Assembly (NCBI GenBank): GCA_018816095.1
Contig: JAHIWP010000016.1
Span: 1 to 64,000, forward strand
Length of the DNA: 64,000 nt
DNA from: Gammaproteobacteria bacterium
GTDB lineage: Bacteria > Pseudomonadota > Gammaproteobacteria > Pseudomonadales > Pseudomonadaceae
Reading direction: 5' to 3'
The notes under the pieces: model-generated
The model's input: only the letters and a program-made list of their open reading frames with translations
What the model was told of the DNA's origin: nothing
The model's database searches: none
In this document: positions 16,286 through 25,307 of the stretch, in pieces
How positions within the stretch are numbered: the stretch's first letter is position 1
Layout of the letters: the number at the start of each line of letters is the position of its first letter
Made by a program: the position numbers and the translations under genes

Positions 16286-17170
16286 ATGACTGCTGATCCG
16301 TTACTGACCCTGTTTCTTCCCGTTGCCCTGGGCATCATCATGCTCGGCCTGGGCTTGTCGTTGACCCTGGCGGATTTCGCCCGCGTGGTGAAACTGCCTA
16401 AGCCGGTCCTGATCGGCTTGAGCTGCCAGCTGGTGCTGCTGCCGCTGGTGTGCTTTTTTCTGGCCAAGGCGTTTGGCCTGGAGCCCGCGCTGGCCGTTGG
16501 CTTGATGCTGTTAGCCGCCTCGCCAGGCGGTACCACGGCGAATCTCTACAGCCATTTGGCCCATGGTGATGTGGCTCTGAATATCACCCTGACGGCGGTG
16601 AATTCGGTGATCGCGGTGCTGACCATGCCGCTGATCGTTAACCTGTCGCTGGCCTACTTTATGGACGGTGATCAGGCGCTGCCGTTGCAGTTCACCAAAG
16701 TGGTCCAGGTGTTTGCCATCGTGCTCGGCCCAGTGGCCATCGGCATGTGGATTCGCAGCCGTTTCGAAGGCTTTGCCGCACGCATGGAAAAGCCGGTAAA
16801 AATCATCTCCGCGCTGTTTTTGCTGATCATCATCCTGCTGGCTGTGGTCAAGGATTGGCAGACGTTCGTTGACTACGCGCCCTTGGTGGGCGGCGCGGCG
16901 CTGGCCTTCAATTTGATCAGCCTGGCGGTGGGCTATTGGGTGCCGCGCTTGTTGAAACTGAGCCTGCGCCAGTCGATTGCCATTGGTATGGAAATTGGCA
17001 TCCACAACGGCACCTTGGCGATTGCCTTAGCACTCAGTCCGATGCTGCTGAACAACCCAACCATGTCGATCCCGGCGGCGATCTACAGCATTATCATGTT
17101 CTTTACCGCAGGCGCATTTGGCTGGTGGGTGAACTTTGCCCATGGCAAGGAACTGCAGCGCGGCGAGTGA
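16286..17170 (+). CDS. bile acid:sodium symporter family (BASS) transporter
   Basis: Inner-membrane transporter of 294 aa with about nine hydrophobic spans, e.g. LFLPVALGIIMLGLGLSL at the N-terminus. Family signs are the conserved SPGGTTANLYSHLAHGDVALNITLTAVNS stretch, read here at roughly residues 78-110, and EIGIHNGTLAIALA in the last third, which bear the sodium and substrate crossover helices. Bacterial members move organic anions with sodium; the substrate here is unknown. A bidirectional terminator follows 19 bases after the stop. Confidence 0.88.
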   Translation: MTADPLLTLFLPVALGIIMLGLGLSLTLADFARVVKLPKPVLIGLSCQLVLLPLVCFFLAKAFGLEPALAVGLMLLAASPGGTTANLYSHLAHGDVALNITLTAVNSVIAVLTMPLIVNLSLAYFMDGDQALPLQFTKVVQVFAIVLGPVAIGMWIRSRFEGFAARMEKPVKIISALFLLIIILLAVVKDWQTFVDYAPLVGGAALAFNLISLAVGYWVPRLLKLSLRQSIAIGMEIGIHNGTLAIALALSPMLLNNPTMSIPAAIYSIIMFFTAGAFGWWVNFAHGKELQRGE

Positions 17171-17188
17171 GCGGCTGTTTATAGCGGG

Positions 17189-17224
17189 CAACAAAAAGCC
17201 GGTCATGTGACCGGCTTTTTGTTG
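17189..17224. terminator. bidirectional terminator between BASS gene and cysB
   Basis: A perfect 17-bp stem: CAACAAAAAGCCGGTCA (17189-17205) is the reverse complement of TGACCGGCTTTTTGTTG (17208-17224). Its A/T-rich ends give a U-run on both strands, which suits two convergent genes. Confidence 0.92.
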
Positions 17225-17232
17225 AATCGAGA

Positions 17233-18216
<984 letters not shown>

Positions 18217-18318
18217 TCAAAGCAGAAAGACAGCCGCTCAGGTCGTCGGCGTTTATATAACCATAATGATTAGTTAAGCATTAAAACTAGACCAAAAAAT
18301 AAAATCTGCTGCACTTCT

Positions 18319-18819
18319 TTAAAGATCACCTCGGTTGCGGTGCTGCAGCATCGGCACCAGGTACACCGGTACTTCGGCCAACTGCACCAGGCGGGACGCG
18401 GTACGGCCCAGTGGAATGTCCATATCTGTGCCGTGGCTGTGGCTACCTAAGACCAGCAGGTCGACGCCAAGTTGCTGCGCGGCATCGAGTATCACCAGCG
18501 GTGGATCACCCTGTACCACCCGTACCGCCTTGATCAGGTCAAGGTCATGCAAGGTCTCGCCCACTTCATCACGAAAGCCTTCCAGCACGCGCTGCTCGAT
18601 GCTGGCCATCACGGTGCTCAGGCCGTTTTCACGCAGTTCTTTGAGGCGCTCTTCATCCAGATACGTCTGTAACACCGACTCGGCAAACAGGCCCATGGGC
18701 TCCACAGCGTGCACCACATAGAGGTTGGCATTGAAGGAGCGGGTCAGCTCCAGCGCGTGTTGCAATATATAAGGCGCGTAGAGGCCCAGATCGGTGGCAT
18801 AGAGAATCGAACGGATCAT
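18319..18819 (-). CDS. universal stress protein (UspA family)
   Basis: A 166-aa single-domain Usp protein of the cytoplasm. The N-terminus MIRSILYATDLG is the usual first strand with its aspartate. The C-terminal LLVLGSHSHGT and GRTASRLVQLAEVPVYLVP correspond to the nucleotide-binding G-x2-G-x9-G region, here with the final glycine in LGRTAS. GGAGGC lies just upstream of the ATG. It is on the same strand as cysB with 111 bp between them, so it may read into cysB. The cellular function is unknown. Confidence 0.87.
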   Translation of the reverse strand: MIRSILYATDLGLYAPYILQHALELTRSFNANLYVVHAVEPMGLFAESVLQTYLDEERLKELRENGLSTVMASIEQRVLEGFRDEVGETLHDLDLIKAVRVVQGDPPLVILDAAQQLGVDLLVLGSHSHGTDMDIPLGRTASRLVQLAEVPVYLVPMLQHRNRGDL

Positions 18820-18964
18820 GCGGCCTCCTTGACTGCCTGACTGGCGGGCCCGATTTGAGCTTAGCAGTACAATTGGCAGGTCAATGAAGCTCAGGGTTTT
18901 GAGGACGAATGGTTATATGCGCAAGCGGGGCAGCGGGGCGCAGTGCCCCGCTTAGAAGGCTGGG

Positions 18965-19870
18965 TTAAGGCTGAGGTTCGTTGCTGATGCCATGCGGCAC
19001 ATGCCCGGTGGCGACCACTTCGCGGGCTTTTTCGCAGTGCCCGGCCTGGTCGTCGAAGAACACATCGGCGCCGAAGGTTTCCAGAATGGCGGCTTTCTCC
19101 AGACCGCCGAGGAAGTAGGATTCATCCAGGCGAATATTCCACTCGCGCAAGGTTCGGATCACCCGTTCATGGGCCGGGGCCGAGCGCGCGGTGACCAAGG
19201 CGGTCCGAATCGGGCATTGCTCTTCAGGAAACTCCTGTTGCAAGCGATGCAGGGCCGCAAGGAAGGGTTTGAACGGGCCGCCGCCGAGCAGCTCACGGGC
19301 CGACTGGCGTTCGTGGCTCTGAAAGGCCTCCAGGCCACCCTGCTGATAGACCCGCTCGGACTCATCAGAAAACAACACCGCGTCGCCATCGAAGGCAATG
19401 CGCAGTTCATTGCTGGCTGCCCGCCGCGCACCGCCGGAGAGAATGGTCGCCGCACCAAAGCCGGCGCGCAGTGCGCTGCGCACATCCTCAGCATGGGTGG
19501 AGAGGAACAGCTGGCAGCCGAATGCTGCGAGATACGGGTCCGGGCTGCGCCCGCCGACAAAGGCGGCGCGGGAAATGCCCAGGCCATAGTGTTGGATCGA
19601 GTTGAATGCCCGCAGCCCAGTGTCGGCACTGTTGCGCGACACCAGAATCACCTCGACCCGCTGTTGCTTGAGGGTGGTATTGAGCGCCAACAGCTTTTCG
19701 ACCAGAGGGAAGGCGTCACCAGGGGCGAGGATCTCGTCCTCATGCTCAATCTGGTATTGGCGATAAGCTGCAACGCCCTGGCTTTCATAGATGTGATGGC
19801 TTTCGCGCAGGTCGAAAAGCGCCCGCGAGGAAATCGCCAGTACCAGTTTGTCGCCTAATCCCTTGCTCAT
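18965..19870 (-). CDS. 5'-nucleotidase (cytosolic NT5C1-like family)
   Basis: A 301-aa protein matching the bacterial members of the cytosolic 5'-nucleotidase family (PF06189 type), which dephosphorylate nucleoside monophosphates. The N-terminal LVLAISSRALFDLRESH, the VILVSRNSADTG segment and the later RIAFDGDAVLFSDESE give the HAD-like acidic motifs; VFFDDQAGHCEKA near the end supplies the last aspartates. The ATG at 19870 was chosen because GGGAG lies seven bases upstream; an 80-codon upstream extension would overlap the neighbour. It is 13 bp after the ketopantoate-reductase-like gene and ends the three-gene operon. Confidence 0.85.
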   Translation of the reverse strand: MSKGLGDKLVLAISSRALFDLRESHHIYESQGVAAYRQYQIEHEDEILAPGDAFPLVEKLLALNTTLKQQRVEVILVSRNSADTGLRAFNSIQHYGLGISRAAFVGGRSPDPYLAAFGCQLFLSTHAEDVRSALRAGFGAATILSGGARRAASNELRIAFDGDAVLFSDESERVYQQGGLEAFQSHERQSARELLGGGPFKPFLAALHRLQQEFPEEQCPIRTALVTARSAPAHERVIRTLREWNIRLDESYFLGGLEKAAILETFGADVFFDDQAGHCEKAREVVATGHVPHGISNEPQP

Positions 19871-19883
19871 GGCTGCTCCCGTT

Positions 19884-20831
19884 TTACGGTTGGCGTTGTT
19901 CGAGATAACGCAAGCTTTGGTAGAGCATCTCGGTGCGTGGCATGGCGCAATCGACCTTGGCAGCGGCGGCCAGGGGGACGGCATAAATAGCGTGCACCTC
20001 CAGCGGGCGTTGCAGGGCAAAGTCGTGGTACATGCTCGGTAAATAGTCCGGTGTGCGCTCGGTGGCCGCCAGCAATTTACCGGCAAACTCCGCAGGCAGT
20101 GGATAGCCACAGGCGCTGGCAGCTTCTACCACCTCTTGCATGAGGGCGGCGATCAGGGCCCGGCTCTCGGCGTTGCTCATCAGAGCGCTGGTACCGCTAT
20201 TCAGCAGTACGGCCAGGCCGTTGAAGGGCGCGTTCCACACCAGCTTCTGCCAGCGCGCCTGCTTCAGCTCGGCCATCGCCTTGGAGGCCAGCCCTGCGGT
20301 TTGAAACAAGCCGGTGCCTTGCTCAAGGATCAGCTGGCGACTCTCTGTATCCAGCGCCGGGCCTGAGTGATAACCAAGGTTGACGCCGCCCAGGGCCTGA
20401 TGCTCAACCACACCTGGCGCGCTGCGATGCGCGTATATGTAGCAAAGGCCGCCGAGCAGGTGCAGTGAGTCGGGTAACAGCGGGCGTAGTTCGTCTTCGA
20501 CATCCAGGCCGTTTTGCATCAGCACCACCTTGGCGCCGGGCGCCGCCGCCTGGCTGATAAGCGGGGCCAGTTCGGCGTTGCTGGTGGTTTTGGCGGCGAC
20601 TAGCAGCCAGTCGCACGGCGGCATGTCGGTGACCGACGGGTACGCCTGCACGTTATCCAGATGCAGCGAGCCGTGCACAGCACTGTTGACTCGCAGGCCT
20701 TCACTGGCCACAGCCGTGAATTCACTGCGCAGCAGAAAATGCACATCAAAGCCGGCGCGGGCCAGCATCAGGCCATAAAAGCCGCCAATCGCGCCGCAGC
20801 CGATAATGCCGATACGGGGTGCTGCAGTCAT
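19884..20831 (-). CDS. putative 2-dehydropantoate 2-reductase (PanE/ApbA family)
   Basis: NADPH-dependent reductase family that makes pantoate for coenzyme A, 315 aa. The Rossmann loop IGCGAIGGFYGLMLARAG is at about 9-26. The conserved AAKTTSN and LMQNGLDVED segments and the catalytic-lysine helix KLVWNAPFNGLAVL (about 215-228) are present, and a late VHAIYAVPLA segment is in the expected place. Pseudomonads carry more than one paralogue, so I do not call this the main panE. The ATG overlaps the upstream thioredoxin-like gene's stop by one base (TGATG). Confidence 0.82.
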   Translation of the reverse strand: MTAAPRIGIIGCGAIGGFYGLMLARAGFDVHFLLRSEFTAVASEGLRVNSAVHGSLHLDNVQAYPSVTDMPPCDWLLVAAKTTSNAELAPLISQAAAPGAKVVLMQNGLDVEDELRPLLPDSLHLLGGLCYIYAHRSAPGVVEHQALGGVNLGYHSGPALDTESRQLILEQGTGLFQTAGLASKAMAELKQARWQKLVWNAPFNGLAVLLNSGTSALMSNAESRALIAALMQEVVEAASACGYPLPAEFAGKLLAATERTPDYLPSMYHDFALQRPLEVHAIYAVPLAAAAKVDCAMPRTEMLYQSLRYLEQRQP

Positions 20832-21178
20832 CAGGGAAGCTCCTCAGCGGGGCGCGACAGGGCAGTGTCCAGCGCCAGGGTTAATTCGCTGCTCAGCAAG
20901 CGAGCCTGCACAGCGCCATAAAATTGGCCATCACGCACGGCAAACAGGGCCGGCAGATGGAAGACCTCGTAACGCGTAACCAAACCGCCATTGTTGCCCG
21001 CATCGACCCACGCCAGGCGCTGCACGGGCAGGTCCAGCTTGGCCAATTCACGGCGCGCCCAACGGCAACTGGCACAACCTATGCTGGTGAATATCAGCAA
21101 TGACGTGCCGGGCAGGTCGAGCAGGTGACGATCCGCATCTAAATCGGTGAGTTCCAGTTCAGTCACTATACTGCTCAT
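20831..21178 (-). CDS. thioredoxin-like protein with CxxC motif
   Basis: A 115-aa protein with a thioredoxin fold signature: TSLLIFTSIGCASCRWARREL carries Cys35 and Cys38 (CASC), followed by LAWVDAGNNGGLVTRYEVFHLPALF, where the cis-proline sits in HLPALF. No signal peptide is present, so it is cytoplasmic. The ATG at 21178 is preferred over an in-frame TTG four codons upstream, although neither has a strong ribosome-binding site. It heads the tight minus-strand operon with the ketopantoate-reductase-like and 5'-nucleotidase genes, whose joint role is unknown. Confidence 0.78.
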   Translation of the reverse strand: MSSIVTELELTDLDADRHLLDLPGTSLLIFTSIGCASCRWARRELAKLDLPVQRLAWVDAGNNGGLVTRYEVFHLPALFAVRDGQFYGAVQARLLSSELTLALDTALSRPAEELP

Positions 21179-21216
21179 GTCTGATATCAAATTGATGGCA
21201 TCTGAGGTCGTAAGCG

Positions 21217-21636
21217 ATGCGTCACTTTCTGCGTCATCCCAGTGATATGCCGGTGGAGTTGGTGTTGCGCAAACAGGCGTGTGTGCCCAAACAGCGGCTC
21301 AACAATATCAGCCTCGGCGGCGTGGCTTGCAACTCCAGCCGTGCTTTTCGCCGCGGCACGGCTGTTGAAATGCGCATCCCGCTGTTCGGCGAGCAGGCGC
21401 GCTACCCGGGGCTGGTGGCATGGTGCCGTAAACAGGGTGAGCATTATCTGGTGGGTATCGCCTTTATTGATGAGGACACCTTGTTTCGCGCCCGCATGGT
21501 CGAACAGGTGTGCCACATCGAGCACTACCGCAAGCAATGTGAGCAGCAGCAGGGCTGTAGCTTATCGATTGAGGCCGTGGCGCAAGAGTGGATCAGCCAG
21601 CACGCTGCCGAGTTTTCCCGCGATAGTTTGAATTAG
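21217..21636 (+). CDS. PilZ domain protein (predicted c-di-GMP binding)
   Basis: A 139-aa single PilZ-domain protein. Both parts of the c-di-GMP site are present: RHFLR (RxxxR, residues 2-6) and NISLGG (N-x-S-x-x-G, about 30-35). A beta-barrel body follows, with PLFGEQARYPGLVAWCRKQGEHYLVGIAF. The C-terminal helical tail contains a glutamine-rich stretch. It diverges from the thioredoxin-like operon over only 38 bp. The output partner is unknown. Confidence 0.88.
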   Translation: MRHFLRHPSDMPVELVLRKQACVPKQRLNNISLGGVACNSSRAFRRGTAVEMRIPLFGEQARYPGLVAWCRKQGEHYLVGIAFIDEDTLFRARMVEQVCHIEHYRKQCEQQQGCSLSIEAVAQEWISQHAAEFSRDSLN

Positions 21637-21804
21637 TCAATCCAACCATCGGCACGGCTCAAGCCGCCAAGCCCATTGTCGAGCCGTGCCTTTACGCGCT
21701 AAGGTTCGGCTTCCCCGCAGTGCTCCTATTGCTGTGCTCCGCCACACGGGGATCGCTGGCGGCCGGCACCCGTGACCTGATGACTCTTACTGATGAATAG
21801 CACG

Positions 21805-22881
21805 ATGGCTGATTTACCGATTGATGACCTCAACGTTGCCTCCAACGATACCCTGATAACCCCCGCACAGCTCAAGCGTGAAATTCCGCTGACTGACGCT
21901 GCCCTGCGCACGGTTGCCAGCGGGCGTGAGGTAATCCGCAATATTCTCGATGGCAAGGATCACCGCCTGTTTGTGGTGGTCGGGCCGTGCTCGATTCACG
22001 ACATCAAGGCCGCCCACGAGTATGCCGAGCGCCTCAAGGCGCTGGCTGCTGAGCTGTCGGACAGCCTGTATCTGGTTATGCGCGTGTATTTCGAAAAGCC
22101 GCGTACCACCGTCGGCTGGAAAGGCCTGATCAACGATCCATTTATGGACGACTCGTTCAAGATTCAGGACGGTCTGCATATCGGTCGCCAGTTGCTGCGT
22201 GACCTGGCGGAAATGGGCCTGCCAACCGCGACCGAAGCCCTCGACCCGATCTCCCCGCAGTACCTGCAGGATTTGATCAGCTGGTCGGCCATTGGCGCGC
22301 GCACCACTGAATCGCAAACCCACCGTGAAATGGCTTCCGGCTTGTCCTCCTCGGTTGGCTTCAAAAATGGTACTGATGGCGGCCTGACGGTAGCGATCAA
22401 CGCCCTGCAGTCGGTTTCCAGCCCGCACCGTTTCCTTGGTATCAACCAGGAAGGTGGCGTCTCCATCGTCACCACCAAAGGCAATGCCTACGGTCACGTG
22501 GTGCTGCGCGGTGGCAACGGCAAGCCGAACTACGACTCGGTGAGTGTGGCCGTGTGTGAGCAGGAACTGACCAAAGCCGGCATCCGTCCGAACATTATGG
22601 TCGACTGCAGCCACGCCAACTCCAACAAGGATCCGGCCCTGCAACCACTGGTCATGGACAACGTTGCCAACCAGATTCTGGAAGGCAACCAATCCATCGT
22701 CGGCCTGATGGTCGAAAGCCACCTAGGCTGGGGCGCTCAGTCGATTCCTAAGGACCTGAGCCAGCTCAAGTACGGCGTCTCCATCACCGATGCCTGCATC
22801 GACTGGGACACCACCGAGAAAACCCTGCGCGGCATGCACGCCAAGCTCAAAGACGTGTTGCCTAATCGTCAGCGCGGCTAA
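21805..22881 (+). CDS. 3-deoxy-7-phosphoheptulonate (DAHP) synthase, class I
   Basis: First enzyme of the shikimate pathway: condenses phosphoenolpyruvate and erythrose 4-phosphate. The 358-aa protein (from MADLPIDDLN) is an AroFGH-type class I-alpha enzyme. The sequence shows VVGPCSIHD (metal cysteine), RVYFEKPRTTVGWKG (PEP/E4P site), GARTTESQTHRE, and VDCSHANSNK near the C-terminus. Which aromatic amino acid inhibits it cannot be told with certainty. An in-frame ATG at 21793 would add four residues; neither start has a clear ribosome-binding site. A strong terminator follows. Confidence 0.93.
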   Translation: MADLPIDDLNVASNDTLITPAQLKREIPLTDAALRTVASGREVIRNILDGKDHRLFVVVGPCSIHDIKAAHEYAERLKALAAELSDSLYLVMRVYFEKPRTTVGWKGLINDPFMDDSFKIQDGLHIGRQLLRDLAEMGLPTATEALDPISPQYLQDLISWSAIGARTTESQTHREMASGLSSSVGFKNGTDGGLTVAINALQSVSSPHRFLGINQEGGVSIVTTKGNAYGHVVLRGGNGKPNYDSVSVAVCEQELTKAGIRPNIMVDCSHANSNKDPALQPLVMDNVANQILEGNQSIVGLMVESHLGWGAQSIPKDLSQLKYGVSITDACIDWDTTEKTLRGMHAKLKDVLPNRQRG

Positions 22882-22897
22882 GTACAACCGCTTCAAT

Positions 22898-22935
22898 AAA
22901 AACGGGCTTATGCGTGATGCATAAGCCCGTTTTTT
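22898..22935. terminator. bidirectional terminator after DAHP synthase
   Basis: ACGGGCTTATGC (22902-22913) pairs perfectly with GCATAAGCCCGT (22919-22930) around a 5-base loop, with A-rich sequence before and TTTTTT after. Confidence 0.92.
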
Positions 22936-23014
22936 GTGGCGATAGCCGCACCGAAACGCCTTTTACACCCCTTGGGCAAGCAAATCCTGGCGATCGATGC
23001 CTTTCCTACGCTCC

Positions 23015-23716
23015 TTACCATTTTTCGCAGTAGGGGCGCACTTCGGAGATAAAGGTCCAGGCATCCTTGGGCTGATGCGCCAAGTGAAAGACTTCAGCGG
23101 CGATGCTCTTGGGTTGGATGAAGAAATTATCCGGCGCTTTGCTGTGCATCTCGCGCGCCCAAGGCACATCGATGACCGCATCGATAACCAGATAAGCCAC
23201 ATGCACGCCTTTTGGCCCCAGATCCCTGGCCAGCGACTCAGCGAGAATGCGTTGCGCGGCCTTGGTTGGCGCGAACCCGGCAAAGTTGGGCGAGCCACGC
23301 AGCGCCGAGGTATTACCCGTGACGACGATGGCGCCTTCGCCAGCCTTGATCATCGCCGGGGCGACCATTTGCGCCAGGTTCAGCAGCGCCATGGTGTTGA
23401 TTTCAAAGTTGCGGCGCAGCGTTTCTGGATTGGTCTCGAGGAAGGGGGCAAAGGAGCCGCCGACCGCGTTGTGCACCACCACTTGCGGTGCGCCAATCTG
23501 CTCAAGCACCTGCTTGAGTGCCCCGGCGTCGGTAACATCACAGGGCATGGCAAAGGTGCCGGGCACTTCGGCCTCAAGTTCGGCCAGCCGTGCCGAGTCG
23601 CGAGCGATCATCGCCACGCGATAACCGCCTTCGGCGAAACGACAAACCAGGGATGAGCCGACGCCGGGGCCGACACCGGTAATCAACGCCAGGGGTTGCT
23701 GAGTAGCTGCAGTCAT
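23015..23716 (-). CDS. SDR-family protein with Phe in place of the catalytic Tyr
   Basis: A 233-aa Rossmann-fold SDR. The cofactor loop TGVGPGVGSSLV is near residue 14 and the NAG motif is replaced by VVHNAVGG. In the active site the expected YxxxK reads FAPTK: Phe148 and Lys152. The serine before it lies in VVTGNTSALRG. The remaining fold is intact to a C-terminal VFHLAHQPKDAWTFISEVRPY. Loss of the tyrosine argues against ordinary dehydrogenase chemistry, though the change may be a stable feature of this subfamily. It is six bases downstream of the DsbA-like isomerase gene on the same strand. Confidence 0.82.
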   Translation of the reverse strand: MTAATQQPLALITGVGPGVGSSLVCRFAEGGYRVAMIARDSARLAELEAEVPGTFAMPCDVTDAGALKQVLEQIGAPQVVVHNAVGGSFAPFLETNPETLRRNFEINTMALLNLAQMVAPAMIKAGEGAIVVTGNTSALRGSPNFAGFAPTKAAQRILAESLARDLGPKGVHVAYLVIDAVIDVPWAREMHSKAPDNFFIQPKSIAAEVFHLAHQPKDAWTFISEVRPYCEKW

Positions 23717-23721
23717 AATGG

Positions 23722-24303
23722 TTACACTCCCGCCAAATGTTCGCGAACAAAATCAAGTCGATCATTACCAAAGAACAAGTTCACCCCGAGCAGAAAACTC
23801 GGTGCGCCAAACACGCCGCGCTCGGCCGCCTCCTGGTTGTTTTTTTCCAGTCGCTCAAGGGTTTCTTGTGCATCGATCAGGTCAGCTAGGCTCGCTGTTT
23901 CGATGCCTGCCGCTTCAAGCACACCAAGCACTTCAGCGCTTGTGGTCAGGGTCTGTCCGTCCCGCCAGCAGGCATTAAACAGTGCGCTGGTGATCTGCCG
24001 TGCGGCCTCACTGGACGGCGCCGCAAGCACTGCTCGCGCACAGGCGGCGTTGTTCATGGCACGCATGTCAGGGCGCTTGAGCGCGACGCCATAGCGGCGC
24101 GCCCAGCGCGCAAGGTCGGTGCCGGCGTAGCGACCTTTCGCTGCACAGGTGACGGTGGTTGGCGTATTGCCAACCATTTTCATCACGCTCAACACATGTA
24201 TGGGGCGCAGGCTGACATCCGCCTGCAGGCTGTCCAGTTGGCTGTACGCCAGGTAGCTATAGGGGCTTACGAAATCAAAGAAAAAATCAACGGTTTGCTT
24301 CAT
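23722..24303 (-). CDS. 2-hydroxychromene-2-carboxylate isomerase / DsbA-like (kappa GST) protein
   Basis: A 193-aa thioredoxin-fold protein of the HCCA isomerase family, a glutathione-dependent class related to DsbA. The start MKQTVDFFFDFVSPYSYLAY has serine where DsbA has cysteine, as in HCCA isomerases. The C-terminal AAERGVFGAPSFLLGVNLFFGNDRLDFV supplies the cis-proline (GAPSF) and the FFGNDR signature. The ATG at 24303 has CAGGAG seven bases upstream; an ATG eight codons earlier is rejected. It is probably cotranscribed with the downstream SDR. The substrate is unknown; no naphthalene-type pathway is nearby. Confidence 0.87.
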   Translation of the reverse strand: MKQTVDFFFDFVSPYSYLAYSQLDSLQADVSLRPIHVLSVMKMVGNTPTTVTCAAKGRYAGTDLARWARRYGVALKRPDMRAMNNAACARAVLAAPSSEAARQITSALFNACWRDGQTLTTSAEVLGVLEAAGIETASLADLIDAQETLERLEKNNQEAAERGVFGAPSFLLGVNLFFGNDRLDFVREHLAGV

Positions 24304-24419
24304 GTGTGAACTCCTGTGGATGAGCATCAGAACGCGAGTCTTTCTTCCCGGGCTTGCGACGTAATGTGGATTCCGGGTGTGCCTTGCGGTGAGCGTGGCT
24401 CAGGTTTTTTGCCAGCGAT

Positions 24420-25236
24420 TTACCCCTCAAGTTGCAGGCTTTTACGGATGCCAGCGTCGAGAATTCCTGCCGGGGCGAAGGCGCGTAGCAGGCTCAGACG
24501 GCCAGCCGCTACACCTGCGGTATAACGCAGCTTAGGGCGCGCGGCGCTGGCCGCTTTTACGACGACCTTGGCCACAACGTCTGGATCATCGGCGTTTGCC
24601 ATCGATTGGCTGAACACCTTGGCGAGGCTCGTGCGGACGTTGTGGTACTCATCGAGCTTGGCATCGGGCTCGATGTTGTTCGCTTCGAACTGGGTCTTGG
24701 TAAAAGCCGGTTCGATGACCGCGACACGAATGCCGCGTGTGCGTAACTCGTGATCAAGCGCTTCCGAGTAGCCTTCTACGGCATGTTTGCTATGCGGCAT
24801 AGAGTGCGATGTAGGGCATGGGCACGACGCCCAGAATCGAGCCGATGTTGATAATTCGGCCGCGGCCTTGGCGGCGCATGTGCGGGACTACGGCGCGGGT
24901 CATGCGCACAATGCCAAAGAAGTTTGTGTCGAAAAGCGCCTGGGCCTGTTCGAGCGAGCTTTCTTCTGCACCGGCAGGGGCAATGCCGAAACCGGCATTG
25001 TTCACCAACAGATCGATACGCCCTTCAAGCTGGATCAGTTCGTTGACCGCAGCTGATACAGACACATCATCCGTGACATCGAGCGCCAGCATTGTGATGT
25101 TGCTTTGCGCGGCCTGGATGCCGCGCCTGCTGGTGCCATAAACCTTGTAACCGGCCTTCGTGAGTTGTTTGGCGGTGGCTGCGCCAATGCCGGATGAAGC
25201 GCCGGTGACCAGCGCGACTGGAGTGTTGGATGTCAT
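24420..25236 (-). pseudogene. SDR-family oxidoreductase, single frameshift
   Basis: Two overlapping frames together make one classical SDR of about 271 aa. The first part (from 25236) has the cofactor loop TGASSGIG, LLVNNAGFG and the approach to the active site, ending IALYAA then TAG. The continuation in the next frame begins SKHAVEGYSEALDHELRT and runs to the end at 24420. The join falls inside the catalytic YxxSK: one extra base at about 24792 (A on the plus strand) breaks it. Removing that base restores the whole protein. Recent decay or an assembly error are both possible. Confidence 0.85.
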
Positions 25237-25307
25237 AGCGGCACCTTAATTTTCAGGATATGTGGCAGCCACTCATAGAGCAGCAACGATCAGTTTTAAC
25301 GCGAGTC

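Noticed and set aside
19871..20110. 80-residue N-terminal extension of the 5'-nucleotidase
   Set aside because: It overlaps the preceding gene out of frame, and a good ribosome-binding site serves the ATG at 19870.
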